This document shows, piece by piece, positions 44,015 to 52,920 of a stretch of 64,000 nt of DNA (its first letter is position 1; each line of letters opens with the position of its first letter). The notes under the pieces were generated by a model that saw only the letters and a program-made list of their open reading frames with translations, was not told where the DNA came from and did not search any database. Location of the stretch: positions 558,001-622,000 of the forward strand of contig CALBTB010000009.1 in assembly GCA_937967995.1 (NCBI GenBank), given 5' to 3'. The translations under genes and the position numbers were made by a program. This DNA comes from an uncultured Gammaproteobacteria bacterium (lineage in GTDB: Bacteria; Pseudomonadota; Gammaproteobacteria; UBA6429; Thiohalophilaceae).

Positions 44015-44692
44015 TCAAGATTTTGGCGTGGCGACATTATCCCGCAGATAGACCGGTAAGGCGGTACCGGCATCGCCATATTGCCCATTTTTCCAGTGAT
44101 GTATTGCCAACGGCACACAATCCCGTGCCAGTGGAAAACGTTCTTCCTGAACAGCTATCAGATTGACCCCGGCATTGTCGCATAGTTCATGCCGATATAC
44201 AGTAAACCCGGTACCAACACCCAGCCATTGCGTGGCTGCAGGTGGTCGAACACGATCAGGTGGAGTTACCTTTTCTTTACAAACCGGTACCATGATACCG
44301 TCTGAAGATTCAAAACAACCCCAGTACACCTCTTTCATACGGGCATCGATAACACTCAGCACATTATTGGCCTGTTGTTCACGCCAGGCACCCTGCGCCA
44401 GTGCGGCCAGACTCGACACAGCAATGACCGGTAAATCCTGTGACAGGGCCAGACCCTGGGCCACCCCGGCACAGACACGCAGGCCCGTGAATGAACCCGG
44501 TCCTCGATTAAAAGCGATCGCGTCCAGCTGTGATAATGACATTTCGCCACTAGCCAGAATGTTGTTGACCATCTCCAGAATGACATCGGTATGACTTTGT
44601 TCGACACGTTGTTCAGAATGTATAACATCATCCCCACTTGCCAGTGCGACGGAACACATCTCGGTCACTGTGTCGATCACAAGCAACTTCAT
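44015..44692 (-). CDS. tsaB: tRNA threonylcarbamoyladenosine biosynthesis protein TsaB
   Basis: TsaB is the ASKHA-fold partner of TsaD in the complex that makes t6A37 on ANN-decoding tRNAs. The 225-residue protein has the start KLLVIDTVTEMCSVAL, the family core FNRGPGSFTGLRVCAGVAQGLAL, and VIDARMKEVYWGCF. It overlaps yoaA by 4 nt; the same pair is adjacent in E. coli. Confidence 0.95.
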   Translation of the reverse strand: MKLLVIDTVTEMCSVALASGDDVIHSEQRVEQSHTDVILEMVNNILASGEMSLSQLDAIAFNRGPGSFTGLRVCAGVAQGLALSQDLPVIAVSSLAALAQGAWREQQANNVLSVIDARMKEVYWGCFESSDGIMVPVCKEKVTPPDRVRPPAATQWLGVGTGFTVYRHELCDNAGVNLIAVQEERFPLARDCVPLAIHHWKNGQYGDAGTALPVYLRDNVATPKS

Positions 44693-46662
44693 GCTGGCGC
44701 AGCCTCGGACTGTTTTTTCTGTTTATCTTTATAAAACCGTTGCACATCCTGCCAGTTCGCTGTTTGTTGCATGGCTGGCAAACTGTTCAGAAATGTTTTG
44801 CCGTATGACTTGGACTTCAATCTTGGATCACACAGTACCAGTACACCATAATCCTGCTCATCCCGAATGAGCCGACCGACGCCCTGCTTCAGCATAATGA
44901 CAGCCATGGGTAACTGGTATTGCATGAAGGCATTGAGCCCCTTTTCGCGCATGGCATCCAGTCGTGCCTGTAATACCGGGTCGTTCGGTGCCGCAAACGG
45001 TAATTTATCTATCAACACACAGACCAGCGCATCGCCACGTACATCCACCCCTTCCCAGAAACTGTTGGTGCCTAACAGCACAGCATTTTCAGTACGGCGA
45101 AACTGTTCCAGCAATCGATCGCGTGACGCCTGGCCCTGTACGAATAACGGGTAATCGACCGTCTCGCGTAATCGCGCATGTGTGTAATTCAGTGCACGAA
45201 AACTCGTAAACAACAAAAATGCACGCCCTTCACTGTATAACACCACCTGCCTGGCTACATCCGCTACCGCATCGAGATACTGATCAGTATTGGGTTCCGG
45301 CAGATTATTCGGCATGAATAACAGGGTCTGCTTTTGATAATCAAACGGACTGTCCAGTTGCAGGCTGCGATAATCCAGCAGGCCAAGATTATTGGCGAAG
45401 AAATCAAACTGGCGGTTTACCGTCAGCGTGGCAGAGGTAAATACCCAGGTGGCATTTTTAACCGATTTTCGTTCCTGAAACGCATCGGAAATCTGTAACG
45501 GTGTCAGGTGCACGGTAACAGACCGGTGATGTACTTCAAACCAGTGAATATGATCCGGCACCGTATCCTGAGTCAGCATTGTCAACCGTTCGTTCAGGAC
45601 GAGATAACGTGTATGGCAGCTCTCCAGTTCGGTACTGCGTTCGCTTACGGATTCCAGCAGTTCGCCCAGCGCCTGCAACTGCTGTTTTGTTTCATCAAAC
45701 GCCAGTTTTATTTCTTTGTTATTCTGAATTTCGCGCCAGGCGGACCGCCGGGTATTCGTGCCGAACGCCAGCCGCAGATCACGTGCCGCCTTGACAAGTG
45801 CATCGGTACGCGTGACAAATTCGGGCGACTCATTAATCTGATGCAGATAATGTTGCTGTACATCCTGTGCCAGCTCAATAAACTGCTGACTGCTGATGCC
45901 GATCCCAAAAAAATTTGATGCCACGTCGGCAAGCTGGTGCGCTTCATCAATCACAAACAGATCGGCGGCCGGAAGTAGTTCACCAAAACCATTATCCGTC
46001 AATGTCATGTCGGATAATAATAAATGATGATTCACCACGACGACGTCTGCGGCCTGCGCCTGGCGTCGTGCCTGCATGACATAGCATGACTGGTAATGTT
46101 CACACTCAGTACCCAGGCAATTATCACTGGTTGATGTCACCTGTGGCCAGATACGATCATTTTCCGCAAGCCGTGTGTGTTCGGCAATATCACCACTGCG
46201 TGTCTGTGTTGACCACTCGCGTATCGCCTGCAATGAGGTAATGGTTTTAGGCTCGGATCGGTCCAGGTGGCCAAACTGCTGATCGAGTCTGTGCAGGCAA
46301 AGATAGTTCGAACGCCCTTTTAGCAAGGCGACTGTTACCGGGACGTTGAGTGCGCGACGAACCAGCGGTATATCCCGATGAAATAACTGGTCCTGAAGAT
46401 TGCGCGTACCGGTTGAGATGATGGCTTTCCTGCCGGACAGGAAAACCGGTACAAGATAGGCAAACGTTTTTCCGGTACCGGTGCCGGCTTCGACGATTAA
46501 ATCCTGTTCGGCGTCAATGGACTCACTGACGGCTGTCGCCATCTGCTGCTGTTGTTGTCGTACTGAGAACCCGGGCAGTTGACTACGAAAAGGTCCTGCC
46601 TCTCCCAACAGTTGCGCGGCATCTTCTAAATCAGCTATCTGAGGAGTTTGTCCAGACTTCAT
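44689..46662 (-). CDS. yoaA: DinG-family (YoaA-like) XPD-type DNA helicase
   Basis: This is an ATP-dependent 5'-3' superfamily 2 helicase with a predicted 4Fe-4S cluster. In E. coli YoaA works with the DNA polymerase III chi subunit in damage tolerance. The 657-residue protein has Walker A VEAGTGTGKTFAYLVP, the cysteine cluster NYLCLHR and NCLGTECEHYQSCY, the DEAH box FVIDEAHQ, and the C-terminal helicase motifs NSFWEGVDVRGD and QGVGRLIRDEQDYG. The adjacent tsaB supports YoaA rather than DinG. The start at 46662 overlaps the upstream gene by 32 bp. Confidence 0.92.
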   Translation of the reverse strand: MKSGQTPQIADLEDAAQLLGEAGPFRSQLPGFSVRQQQQQMATAVSESIDAEQDLIVEAGTGTGKTFAYLVPVFLSGRKAIISTGTRNLQDQLFHRDIPLVRRALNVPVTVALLKGRSNYLCLHRLDQQFGHLDRSEPKTITSLQAIREWSTQTRSGDIAEHTRLAENDRIWPQVTSTSDNCLGTECEHYQSCYVMQARRQAQAADVVVVNHHLLLSDMTLTDNGFGELLPAADLFVIDEAHQLADVASNFFGIGISSQQFIELAQDVQQHYLHQINESPEFVTRTDALVKAARDLRLAFGTNTRRSAWREIQNNKEIKLAFDETKQQLQALGELLESVSERSTELESCHTRYLVLNERLTMLTQDTVPDHIHWFEVHHRSVTVHLTPLQISDAFQERKSVKNATWVFTSATLTVNRQFDFFANNLGLLDYRSLQLDSPFDYQKQTLLFMPNNLPEPNTDQYLDAVADVARQVVLYSEGRAFLLFTSFRALNYTHARLRETVDYPLFVQGQASRDRLLEQFRRTENAVLLGTNSFWEGVDVRGDALVCVLIDKLPFAAPNDPVLQARLDAMREKGLNAFMQYQLPMAVIMLKQGVGRLIRDEQDYGVLVLCDPRLKSKSYGKTFLNSLPAMQQTANWQDVQRFYKDKQKKQSEAAPA

Positions 46663-47140
46663 CCGTCACTATACCATCCACCTCGTTCCAGACCAGTCGA
46701 CCAAGGTGTTTGAAACGCGCCACCGACATGATACCGCGATTTTTTCTTTTACTGTCCATTTCATCGAGCTCCTGCTCGATTTCGCTGCGCGTTGCCATGT
46801 ACATTTCCTGTGAGACAAAATCTTCGTTCATCAGGACCAGAATGACTGCATCCCATTCCTTGTCCAGTTTTAACTGGCCAATACGCTGACCGGATTTGGA
46901 TTCATCAAAAATCGCACGACCCTTGATCTGACAGCGCATTCCCTGCCAGGAAGGATGCTTGCCAATGGCATCAAAACCACCTTGTTGATCGGCGTCGACC
47001 GGTTCCAGCGAAAGGAATTCACACGCATCATGCTTGGCAATTTCACTGCTGACTGCCAGCGCTTTTCCCGTGGCTTTGCGGTACTCGGCGGCGAGTCGCC
47101 GGGTCTCGGAAATCAGCTTGCTAACGTCATAGATACCCAT
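46631..47140 (-). CDS. uncharacterised protein with PD-(D/E)xK-like nuclease pattern
   Basis: I do not recognise this 169-residue soluble protein by name. It begins with an alpha-helical segment (SKLISETRRLAAEYRKATGK). The pattern Glu33, then GFDAIG (Asp57), then RCQIKGR (Gln71-x-Lys73) fits the active site of restriction-endonuclease-like folds, with Gln in place of the usual acidic residue. A strand follows with WDAVILVLMNEDF and a C-terminal helix with LDEMDSKRKN. It overlaps the YoaA helicase start by 32 bp, so the two are translationally coupled and may act together on DNA. The nuclease role is inference. Confidence 0.7.
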   Translation of the reverse strand: MGIYDVSKLISETRRLAAEYRKATGKALAVSSEIAKHDACEFLSLEPVDADQQGGFDAIGKHPSWQGMRCQIKGRAIFDESKSGQRIGQLKLDKEWDAVILVLMNEDFVSQEMYMATRSEIEQELDEMDSKRKNRGIMSVARFKHLGRLVWNEVDGIVTDEVWTNSSDS

Positions 47141-47173
47141 GACCGGTAGTTTAACCTACTCTGCAGCAAATGT

Positions 47174-47620
47174 TCATTGTGCCTGCAGTTGCCGGGCGCG
47201 ATCCTGTGCCTGCTCAGCACCCTGGCGATCTCCGCTCTGGTAGCGGGCATGCGCAATGATGCGCCAGTTGTCCGCCATGAGCTTGCTGTTACCACGAGCC
47301 AGGTTGTTCGACTTTGAGGACAGACCGATAGCTTCATCATATCTGCCCTGGTGCAAACGCAACTTGGCCATGTAATGCCATAAACTGGCATTGCGTGGTT
47401 CGATACGTACGGTTCGTTCAAGCAGGACTTCCGCACGCTGATAATCACCGGCACGTGTCGCATCACGAGCCTTATCCAGTAAGGTAATGACTGCTGAGGA
47501 TGTCCCCCTGTCCGGGGCAATGGTTTTTGCCGGATCCTCGCCAGGCAAAACAACACCGGGTTGCTTGACGGCACATGATGTCAGTAAAAGTCCAGATACA
47601 ATCAGTAATAATTTTTTCAT
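47174..47620 (-). CDS. TPR-containing lipoprotein, probable PBP1B activator (LpoP-like)
   Basis: This 148-residue protein has a lipoprotein signal (LLLTSC, lipidated Cys16) and a disordered spacer of about 30 residues. One or two TPR-like helical pairs follow (GDYQRAEVLLERTVRIEPRN and WHYMAKLRLHQGRYDEAI). It overlaps the mrcB stop by 4 nt. In Pseudomonas aeruginosa a TPR lipoprotein, LpoP, is encoded next to mrcB and activates PBP1B, replacing the enterobacterial LpoB. Size, lipobox, TPR content and coupling to mrcB all agree. Confidence 0.75.
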   Translation of the reverse strand: MKKLLLIVSGLLLTSCAVKQPGVVLPGEDPAKTIAPDRGTSSAVITLLDKARDATRAGDYQRAEVLLERTVRIEPRNASLWHYMAKLRLHQGRYDEAIGLSSKSNNLARGNSKLMADNWRIIAHARYQSGDRQGAEQAQDRARQLQAQ

Positions 47621-49992
47621 CGAAATAAACGCTTAAACCAGTTTACAGTATCTTCAATTTGTTCCTTGATCTTACCTGACGTACAGGAGTCCGACTCAAC
47701 AGGTTCTGTTCCCTGCACAAATGCCAGATAAACAGCGCCTTCACACTCAATGGATGTCAACTTGCCGGAGCCTGGATTTACCGGGACCACAACGAGATCA
47801 TCTGTGGCCTCCAATTGTACGCCAGTCAGGGTTAAATCTCGAAAAATATCTCCCCATAATCGTAACGCCCCACTGCTGCCTGTAAGTCCGGTTGACTGGT
47901 TATCATCGGTACCCATCCAGACGACACCCAGATGTGATCCACTAAAACCGGCAAACCAGCTATCACGAAGATCATCGGTTGTTCCGGTTTTTCCGGCCAG
48001 AATAATATCCTGCGCAATACGAGGCCGAACTGAACTGGCAGTGCCAGCCTCGACCACCTGGATCAGACCACTATTAATAAGTTGCACAGACTGACTGTCG
48101 ATCGCCTGCTGTACCTTGATGGGGTATCGACGCAACGGCTCGCCATTGGCATTCAGCACCTCACGAATACTGCGTAACGGACTGCGAAAACCATTCGCGG
48201 CAAATGTCTGATACATTTGCGCTACCTGCATGGGTGTCATTTCAACAGCACCCAGTAAAATAGCCGGATAAGCGGGTAACTGTTTTTCACCACCGAGCTG
48301 CAAATACGTCTCGTTAATTTTTTCAAAGCCGACATCCAGCCCGAGCCTGACCGTCGCCTGGTTATAGGATTGCGTCAGGGCCGTAATCATCGGCACCATG
48401 CCATGTGAAATATTGTCATAATTTTTCGGTGACCAGACATCGCCACTCGGATCTTTAAGGTGAATCGACGTATCGTTCAGTTGTGTCAGCCAGTTGTATT
48501 TATTCGGCTGTCGCAACGCCGATAGATATACGACCGGTTTCATCAACGAACCAATCGGGCGCGATGCATCAAGTGCACGATTGTAGCCGGCAAATTGCGT
48601 ATTGCGATCGGATACCAGTGCAAGAATCTCTGCACTGTTAACATTCGTCACGATAGCGGCAACCTGTAACTGCTCGTCTAACTGTTTCTGTCTGTCCAGG
48701 CTGTCGACACGTTGCCTGACATGTTTTTCCGCATCTCGCTGCACGAGCGGATCCAGCGTGGTGAAAATACGCAACCCTTCTGAACTGAGCATCGAGTCCG
48801 GATAATATTCACGTAATTGCCGGCGCAACAAATCCATAAAAGCGGGATGCGGTGTTGTCGCACTGTGACGTTGCTTGTTAACGCGTAAAGGAAGTTGCTT
48901 GGCGGCCACCAGTTCCTGTTTTGTTATTACGCCCTGTTCGTGACTGACATCGAGTATAATATCGCGACGTTTTTTGAGACGGTCCGGGTGACGTTCCGGA
49001 TGATAAAACGATGGTCCACGAATCAATGCTACCAGTGTCGCAAGCTGGTTGAGATCCAGTTGCGCCAGTGGCTTGTCAAAATAAAACCGGCTCGCCAGCC
49101 CAAATCCATGAATAGCACGAGACACATCCTGTCCCAGATATACCTCATTAATATAGGCCTGCATGATTTCCTGCTTGTCGTAATGCAATTCAAGCAGAAC
49201 AGACATGATCACTTCATTAAATTTTCGCCGCAGAGTCCGTTCATTTGTTAAGAAGTAATTTTTGACGAGCTGCTGCGTAATCGTACTGCCACCCTGCACT
49301 GATTTACCCGCTTTAATATTGGCAATCAGCGCACGACCAATGGCCATCAAATTAACGCCATGATGCTCATGGAATTTTCTGTCTTCCACCGCAACAAGGA
49401 TTTTAGGTAACAGAGGTGGGACTTCATCAAGCTTGACCAGCAGACGATCTTCCCGATGCGATGGATAGATACCACCAATTAATACCGGATCAAAACGCAA
49501 CAGGGTGATATCGCGACCGGAATCAGCCTCTTTCAGAGAAGTAATGATGTCGCCGCTAAAACGAATCTGAATACGCCGCTCTGCCTCTTCAGTATCCCAG
49601 AACCGGAACTTGCGTGTTGCCACAACAAACTCATTTCCGCTGCGTTGAAACGTGCCGGGATCGCGCGGTGCAAAGGCATAACGGTAATTCAGTATATTCA
49701 GTTCACGCTCAAGGCTTTCCGGTGACAGGCGTGCGCCCTCATACACTTCCAGAGGACGGCTATAGACATGCGCCGGCAAAGACCAGCGATTATGCTCGAA
49801 CTGATCGCGTACTACAAAATCGAGATACACGGTATAACCAACAAACAGAATCAGCAGGACCAGCGCAGCCTTACCCCAGGGCCATTGCCTGATTTTTGCA
49901 AACCAGCCACTGGATCTGGATGTCGACTTACGGGTTTTTACCTTTTTCTTACGGGATTTCTTTTTGCGCTTACGTGTGGGTCGTTTTGCCAT
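47617..49992 (-). CDS. mrcB: bifunctional penicillin-binding protein 1B
   Basis: This class A PBP polymerises and cross-links peptidoglycan. The 791-residue protein starts with a Lys/Arg-rich cytoplasmic tail and one membrane anchor (about 36-56). A UB2H-like domain (about 70-160) follows. The GT51 glycosyltransferase has EDRKFHEHHGVN and GGSTITQQLVKNYFL. The transpeptidase has SRPIGSLMKP (active Ser), the SYN motif in LTQSYNQATVR and KTGTTDD. The protein is some 50 residues shorter than E. coli PBP1B. It is followed at once by the LpoP-like gene. Confidence 0.96.
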   Translation of the reverse strand: MAKRPTRKRKKKSRKKKVKTRKSTSRSSGWFAKIRQWPWGKAALVLLILFVGYTVYLDFVVRDQFEHNRWSLPAHVYSRPLEVYEGARLSPESLERELNILNYRYAFAPRDPGTFQRSGNEFVVATRKFRFWDTEEAERRIQIRFSGDIITSLKEADSGRDITLLRFDPVLIGGIYPSHREDRLLVKLDEVPPLLPKILVAVEDRKFHEHHGVNLMAIGRALIANIKAGKSVQGGSTITQQLVKNYFLTNERTLRRKFNEVIMSVLLELHYDKQEIMQAYINEVYLGQDVSRAIHGFGLASRFYFDKPLAQLDLNQLATLVALIRGPSFYHPERHPDRLKKRRDIILDVSHEQGVITKQELVAAKQLPLRVNKQRHSATTPHPAFMDLLRRQLREYYPDSMLSSEGLRIFTTLDPLVQRDAEKHVRQRVDSLDRQKQLDEQLQVAAIVTNVNSAEILALVSDRNTQFAGYNRALDASRPIGSLMKPVVYLSALRQPNKYNWLTQLNDTSIHLKDPSGDVWSPKNYDNISHGMVPMITALTQSYNQATVRLGLDVGFEKINETYLQLGGEKQLPAYPAILLGAVEMTPMQVAQMYQTFAANGFRSPLRSIREVLNANGEPLRRYPIKVQQAIDSQSVQLINSGLIQVVEAGTASSVRPRIAQDIILAGKTGTTDDLRDSWFAGFSGSHLGVVWMGTDDNQSTGLTGSSGALRLWGDIFRDLTLTGVQLEATDDLVVVPVNPGSGKLTSIECEGAVYLAFVQGTEPVESDSCTSGKIKEQIEDTVNWFKRLFR

Positions 49993-50042
49993 ACTTCTAC
50001 CCTGTTACTGACAGGACACAGTGTACCCTATTTCTGATTCGC

Positions 50043-51008
50043 TCAGGTACTCAGGCGCAGGATTATCATCCAGATTGCCAACGGCGTTAACAAAACAAAT
50101 CCTGCTGTACAGGCAGCGGCCTTCAGCTTGTATGAGGACACCATGCGCTCCGGCGGCCTGACGGACAGAATGAATGGTCGTCGAAAGTCATCGGTTTTGG
50201 TCAGGATCGAAATGGCGGGTCGATCGGCCCGGGACAGACGCTGCTGATAGGCTTTCTCCTGCGCAGCCTGCCTGACCGCTTCCCATTCCTGCAGATCAAT
50301 CTCACCATTATTATCTGTATCGAACTTCGCCAACAGGGCGGGTTGATCCTGCTTCCACACCTTCAATATGGCGCGAACTTCGTCCTGAATATCCCCATGC
50401 GCCTTGTTCGGGTCAACAGTACGAAAATTACCAATGGCATACAGTGATTCGTTTTCATGCAACCGTCGCTCTGTATAACGGTAACTCCCCATCGTGAAAA
50501 AACTACGTTTACCTGAAGGCCCCTTTGCCGGCCATTCATTGCTACCATACCAGGTATTTTCATTGACACAATGTACTTCGGCGCCGCGTGGATCCACCAT
50601 GCACATGCCGGTTTCATCAACGCAGGCAAAAACACGCGAGCAAAATTCCTCCTTGATCGTTCGCCATCGCGTATGACTGCTCTTGCCGGTATGGACTGTT
50701 TCGCGCTTTTCTATTTTATAGTGATACCAGGCGCAGGCCTGCCCGGTTAGGGGTGCAAAAACGGCCTGGCTGGTAAAATATTTGATCGTACCGATGAGTT
50801 CGACATATCCCTGTGACGCGGACCGTATTCGGGAAGTGGGTGTATCTTCGATTATTCGTGCACGTCGAATAAAATAAAACGTGCCATAACCACAGGCCAG
50901 ACCAATTCCCAGGATGATAATTGTCCAGACCCAAAAATCATCCGGACTCTGCCCGAGAATAAAGTTTGCCCAGTCACTGCGTTGTGCGGGTACGACGTCG
51001 TCCTGCAT
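50043..51008 (-). CDS. GIDE-domain (E3 ubiquitin ligase-like) membrane protein with EF-hand
   Basis: This 321-residue protein has an N-terminal membrane segment (about 27-48) and a second at the C-terminus (about 294-316). The region between resembles the GIDE domain of the MULAN/MAPL family (YVELIGTIKYF, APLTGQACAWYHYKIE, YTERRLHENESLYAIG). It also holds a single canonical EF-hand, DTDNNGEIDLQEWE (about residues 231-244). Bacterial GIDE proteins lack the RING finger and have no known function; they are often encoded beside LemA, as here (25 bp). The EF-hand suggests Ca2+ binding. Confidence 0.75.
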   Translation of the reverse strand: MQDDVVPAQRSDWANFILGQSPDDFWVWTIIILGIGLACGYGTFYFIRRARIIEDTPTSRIRSASQGYVELIGTIKYFTSQAVFAPLTGQACAWYHYKIEKRETVHTGKSSHTRWRTIKEEFCSRVFACVDETGMCMVDPRGAEVHCVNENTWYGSNEWPAKGPSGKRSFFTMGSYRYTERRLHENESLYAIGNFRTVDPNKAHGDIQDEVRAILKVWKQDQPALLAKFDTDNNGEIDLQEWEAVRQAAQEKAYQQRLSRADRPAISILTKTDDFRRPFILSVRPPERMVSSYKLKAAACTAGFVLLTPLAIWMIILRLST

Positions 51009-51033
51009 GCTGAATAATCACACTTTTAAACAA

Positions 51034-51609
51034 CTAACTGTTGAAAAGTGATTTGATATTTACATCACGAGTCTCTTCTTCACTGAATTCAAGCAAGTCG
51101 AATGCCTTGAAATTCATGACTCGCGCAATGATGATATCCGGGAATTGCTCAATCCGGACATTATTCAGGTTGACGCTCTCATTGTAGACTTCGCGCCGAT
51201 CTGCAATGCTGTTTTCGAGTTGTGAGATTCGGGACTGCAATTGCTGGAAACTCTGGTTGGCTTTCAGGTCGGGATATTCTTCGGCAAGTGCAAACAGGTT
51301 ACCCAGCCCCAGTCGTAATTCCGTCTCCGCGGTACCCAGCGCACCCATGTCACCACGGCTTCTGGCATCACTAACGGCGGAACGTGCCTGCACGATCTTT
51401 TCCAGTGTATCTTTTTCGTACTCCATGTACTGTTTGCAGACTTCGACAAGTTTGGGTAACTCATCGTGGCGTTGTTTAAGTAAGACATCAATGTTTGACC
51501 AGGCCTTGGAAACGTTATGCTTCAGGTTGACCAGGTTGTTATAGATAAAAATTGCATACAGTACGATAACAATACATACCGCGAGAAAAATCAGTGTCCC
51601 AATCTCCAT
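51034..51609 (-). CDS. LemA family protein
   Basis: This 191-residue protein has a single N-terminal membrane anchor (about 4-24). A long helical LemA domain follows, with YNNLVNLKHNVSKAWSNIDVLLKQRHDELPKLVE as its core, then ENLFALAEEYPDLKAN-like LGNLFALAEEYPDLKANQSF and FPDIIIARVMNFKAFDLLEF. LemA proteins are anchored, probably extracytoplasmic, helical proteins of unknown function. The downstream GIDE gene is a common partner. Confidence 0.93.
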   Translation of the reverse strand: MEIGTLIFLAVCIVIVLYAIFIYNNLVNLKHNVSKAWSNIDVLLKQRHDELPKLVEVCKQYMEYEKDTLEKIVQARSAVSDARSRGDMGALGTAETELRLGLGNLFALAEEYPDLKANQSFQQLQSRISQLENSIADRREVYNESVNLNNVRIEQFPDIIIARVMNFKAFDLLEFSEEETRDVNIKSLFNS

Positions 51610-51672
51610 GTCGCTCGCCTTTCATATTTTCGTTGTTTGTTAAATCATAGACCAATGCGGTGCATGCCACAT

Positions 51673-52047
51673 TCAGGCCAGTTCATCGACCAGTCGCAAT
51701 GACCTGGATGCCTCGTTATCCATTGCGTTGATATTGAATCGCCGGGTCGTGCTGGTCAGTGCTTCTACACCCGCCTGTTTGCGCAACGCACTCAGGCGTG
51801 AATGCTGCAACGCCTGATTTAACTGATCAGCTATTTCACGATGACGCAAAAATGAATCTGCGCTGGCATGTAGCATGCGTTGAGATGTCGTCGTCGACTG
51901 GCTGGCCGAAGCTGTATCAGGGTTAACGTGGCCTGGGCCGGATGGGGTTAACGGACGGTGATGCCGGGTCTGCAGCTGCCCCTGAACAGTGGCATCCACT
52001 GCACGCGGATAGAGTGTTCCCTGGCGAATTGTGAGCAAATCGAGCAT
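51673..52047 (-). CDS. hypothetical protein
   Basis: I do not recognise this 124-residue product. Its codon pattern looks coding. The first 60 residues are Ser/Thr/Gln-rich and probably disordered (SASQSTTTSQRML). The second half is predicted helical, with REIADQLNQALQHSRLSALRKQAG. There is no signal peptide or membrane segment. It lies alone between lemA and the NlpC/P60 gene. The start at 52047 lacks a clear ribosome-binding site. Confidence 0.5.
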   Translation of the reverse strand: MLDLLTIRQGTLYPRAVDATVQGQLQTRHHRPLTPSGPGHVNPDTASASQSTTTSQRMLHASADSFLRHREIADQLNQALQHSRLSALRKQAGVEALTSTTRRFNINAMDNEASRSLRLVDELA

Positions 52048-52066
52048 AGTTTTGAACCGATTTGGT

Positions 52067-52094
52067 TAAAATATCGTCATTCCCCCAATAATCA
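52067..52094 (-). promoter_or_regulatory. possible promoter of the 51673-52047 gene
   Basis: On the minus strand TTGATT (52089-52094), 16 bp, then TATTTT (52067-52072) lies about 20 bp before the predicted start. The match is moderate. The surrounding 200 bp (52048-52250) is AT-rich and holds no other gene that I can see. Confidence 0.3.
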
Positions 52095-52191
52095 ATAGTA
52101 TATTTAGGGTTAAATGCCAACTTCATCACACATTTAATTCATGACTAAACATTAAGTATTATCCCTTACTAATTGTTTTTAATCATATTAT

Positions 52192-52220
52192 TTGAAAGGA
52201 AGTCACTAAACGTCTAAAAT
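52192..52220 (+). promoter_or_regulatory. sigma-70 promoter of the NlpC/P60 lipoprotein gene
   Basis: TTGAAA (52192-52197), a 17-bp spacer and TAAAAT (52215-52220) match the sigma-70 consensus at five of six positions in each hexamer. Transcription would begin near 52227, about 24 nt before the ATG. Confidence 0.6.
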
Positions 52221-52250
52221 TTTTATTTACTCAGACCGACATAAACAACT

Positions 52251-52751
52251 ATGGATTGTGTAAAACGACATCGGCTCAGGGCACCACTCATACTGATTAT
52301 TACGGGACTGTTAGCTGCCTGTGGTAGTCCGCGTATTACCCCGCAACCACCCATGGTTGAATCCGCGACCTCCGTCTCCAGTTATTCTTCACAGGTTGTC
52401 GAGGTTGCCCGCACTATGCTGGGCAAACCATACCGCTATGGCGGCCGTAGCCCGAATACCGGATTTGACTGCAGTGGTCTGGTCTACTTTGCCCATCAAC
52501 GGGTTGGCAAAAGCCTGCCCCGCACATCCTACGGTCAGTTCAAGGCCACGCAGCCACTCAAACGGCACCAGTTACGCCCGGGCGACCTGGTATTTTTCCG
52601 CATAAAACGCAGTCGTATCTCGCATGTGGGCATCTACCTGGGGACCGATCGGTTTATTCATGCACCATCAAGTGGCAAAAGAGTCAGGATCGCCTCTCTG
52701 GATAACCCCTACTGGAAAAAACGATTTGTGCGTGGTGGTCGCGTTTTTTAA
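52251..52751 (+). CDS. NlpC/P60-family cell-wall hydrolase lipoprotein
   Basis: This 166-residue protein has a lipobox ending LAAC (Cys24) and an NlpC/P60 cysteine-peptidase domain (about 48-166). Cys74 is in GFDCSGLVYF, His125 in ISHVGIYLG and the third polar residue is His137 in FIHAPS. The layout matches Spr/MepS and NlpC lipoproteins, which cut peptide cross-links or stem peptides in peptidoglycan at the outer membrane. It is a single-gene unit with its own promoter. Confidence 0.93.
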   Translation: MDCVKRHRLRAPLILIITGLLAACGSPRITPQPPMVESATSVSSYSSQVVEVARTMLGKPYRYGGRSPNTGFDCSGLVYFAHQRVGKSLPRTSYGQFKATQPLKRHQLRPGDLVFFRIKRSRISHVGIYLGTDRFIHAPSSGKRVRIASLDNPYWKKRFVRGGRVF

Positions 52752-52814
52752 GCCCTGTCATTCGTTAATATAACCAGTTCACAATCTGGCCTGCATATAT
52801 ATTCATTACTATAA

Positions 52815-52844
52815 TTGTTGTTTATAAAATTTGTCAGTTATAAC
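52815..52844 (+). promoter_or_regulatory. candidate promoter of the kinase-PilT-FHA operon
   Basis: TTGTTG (52815-52820), 18 bp, TATAAC (52839-52844) lies about 76 bp before the GTG start at 52921, within a 169-bp AT-rich gap after the lipoprotein gene. The -10 is good and the -35 poor. No other gene is seen in this gap. Confidence 0.38.
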
Positions 52845-52920
52845 AAGGATTTGCCATTCGCAGCCGGGGCATTTCTGGATATACTTATTTGATTACACAA
52901 TAATTTCATTGGAGGGAGTG

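Noticed and set aside
52110..52130. TTGGCAT on the minus strand as a sigma-54 promoter for the 51673-52047 gene.
   Set aside because: The required GC at -12 (TTGC type) is absent at the right spacing.
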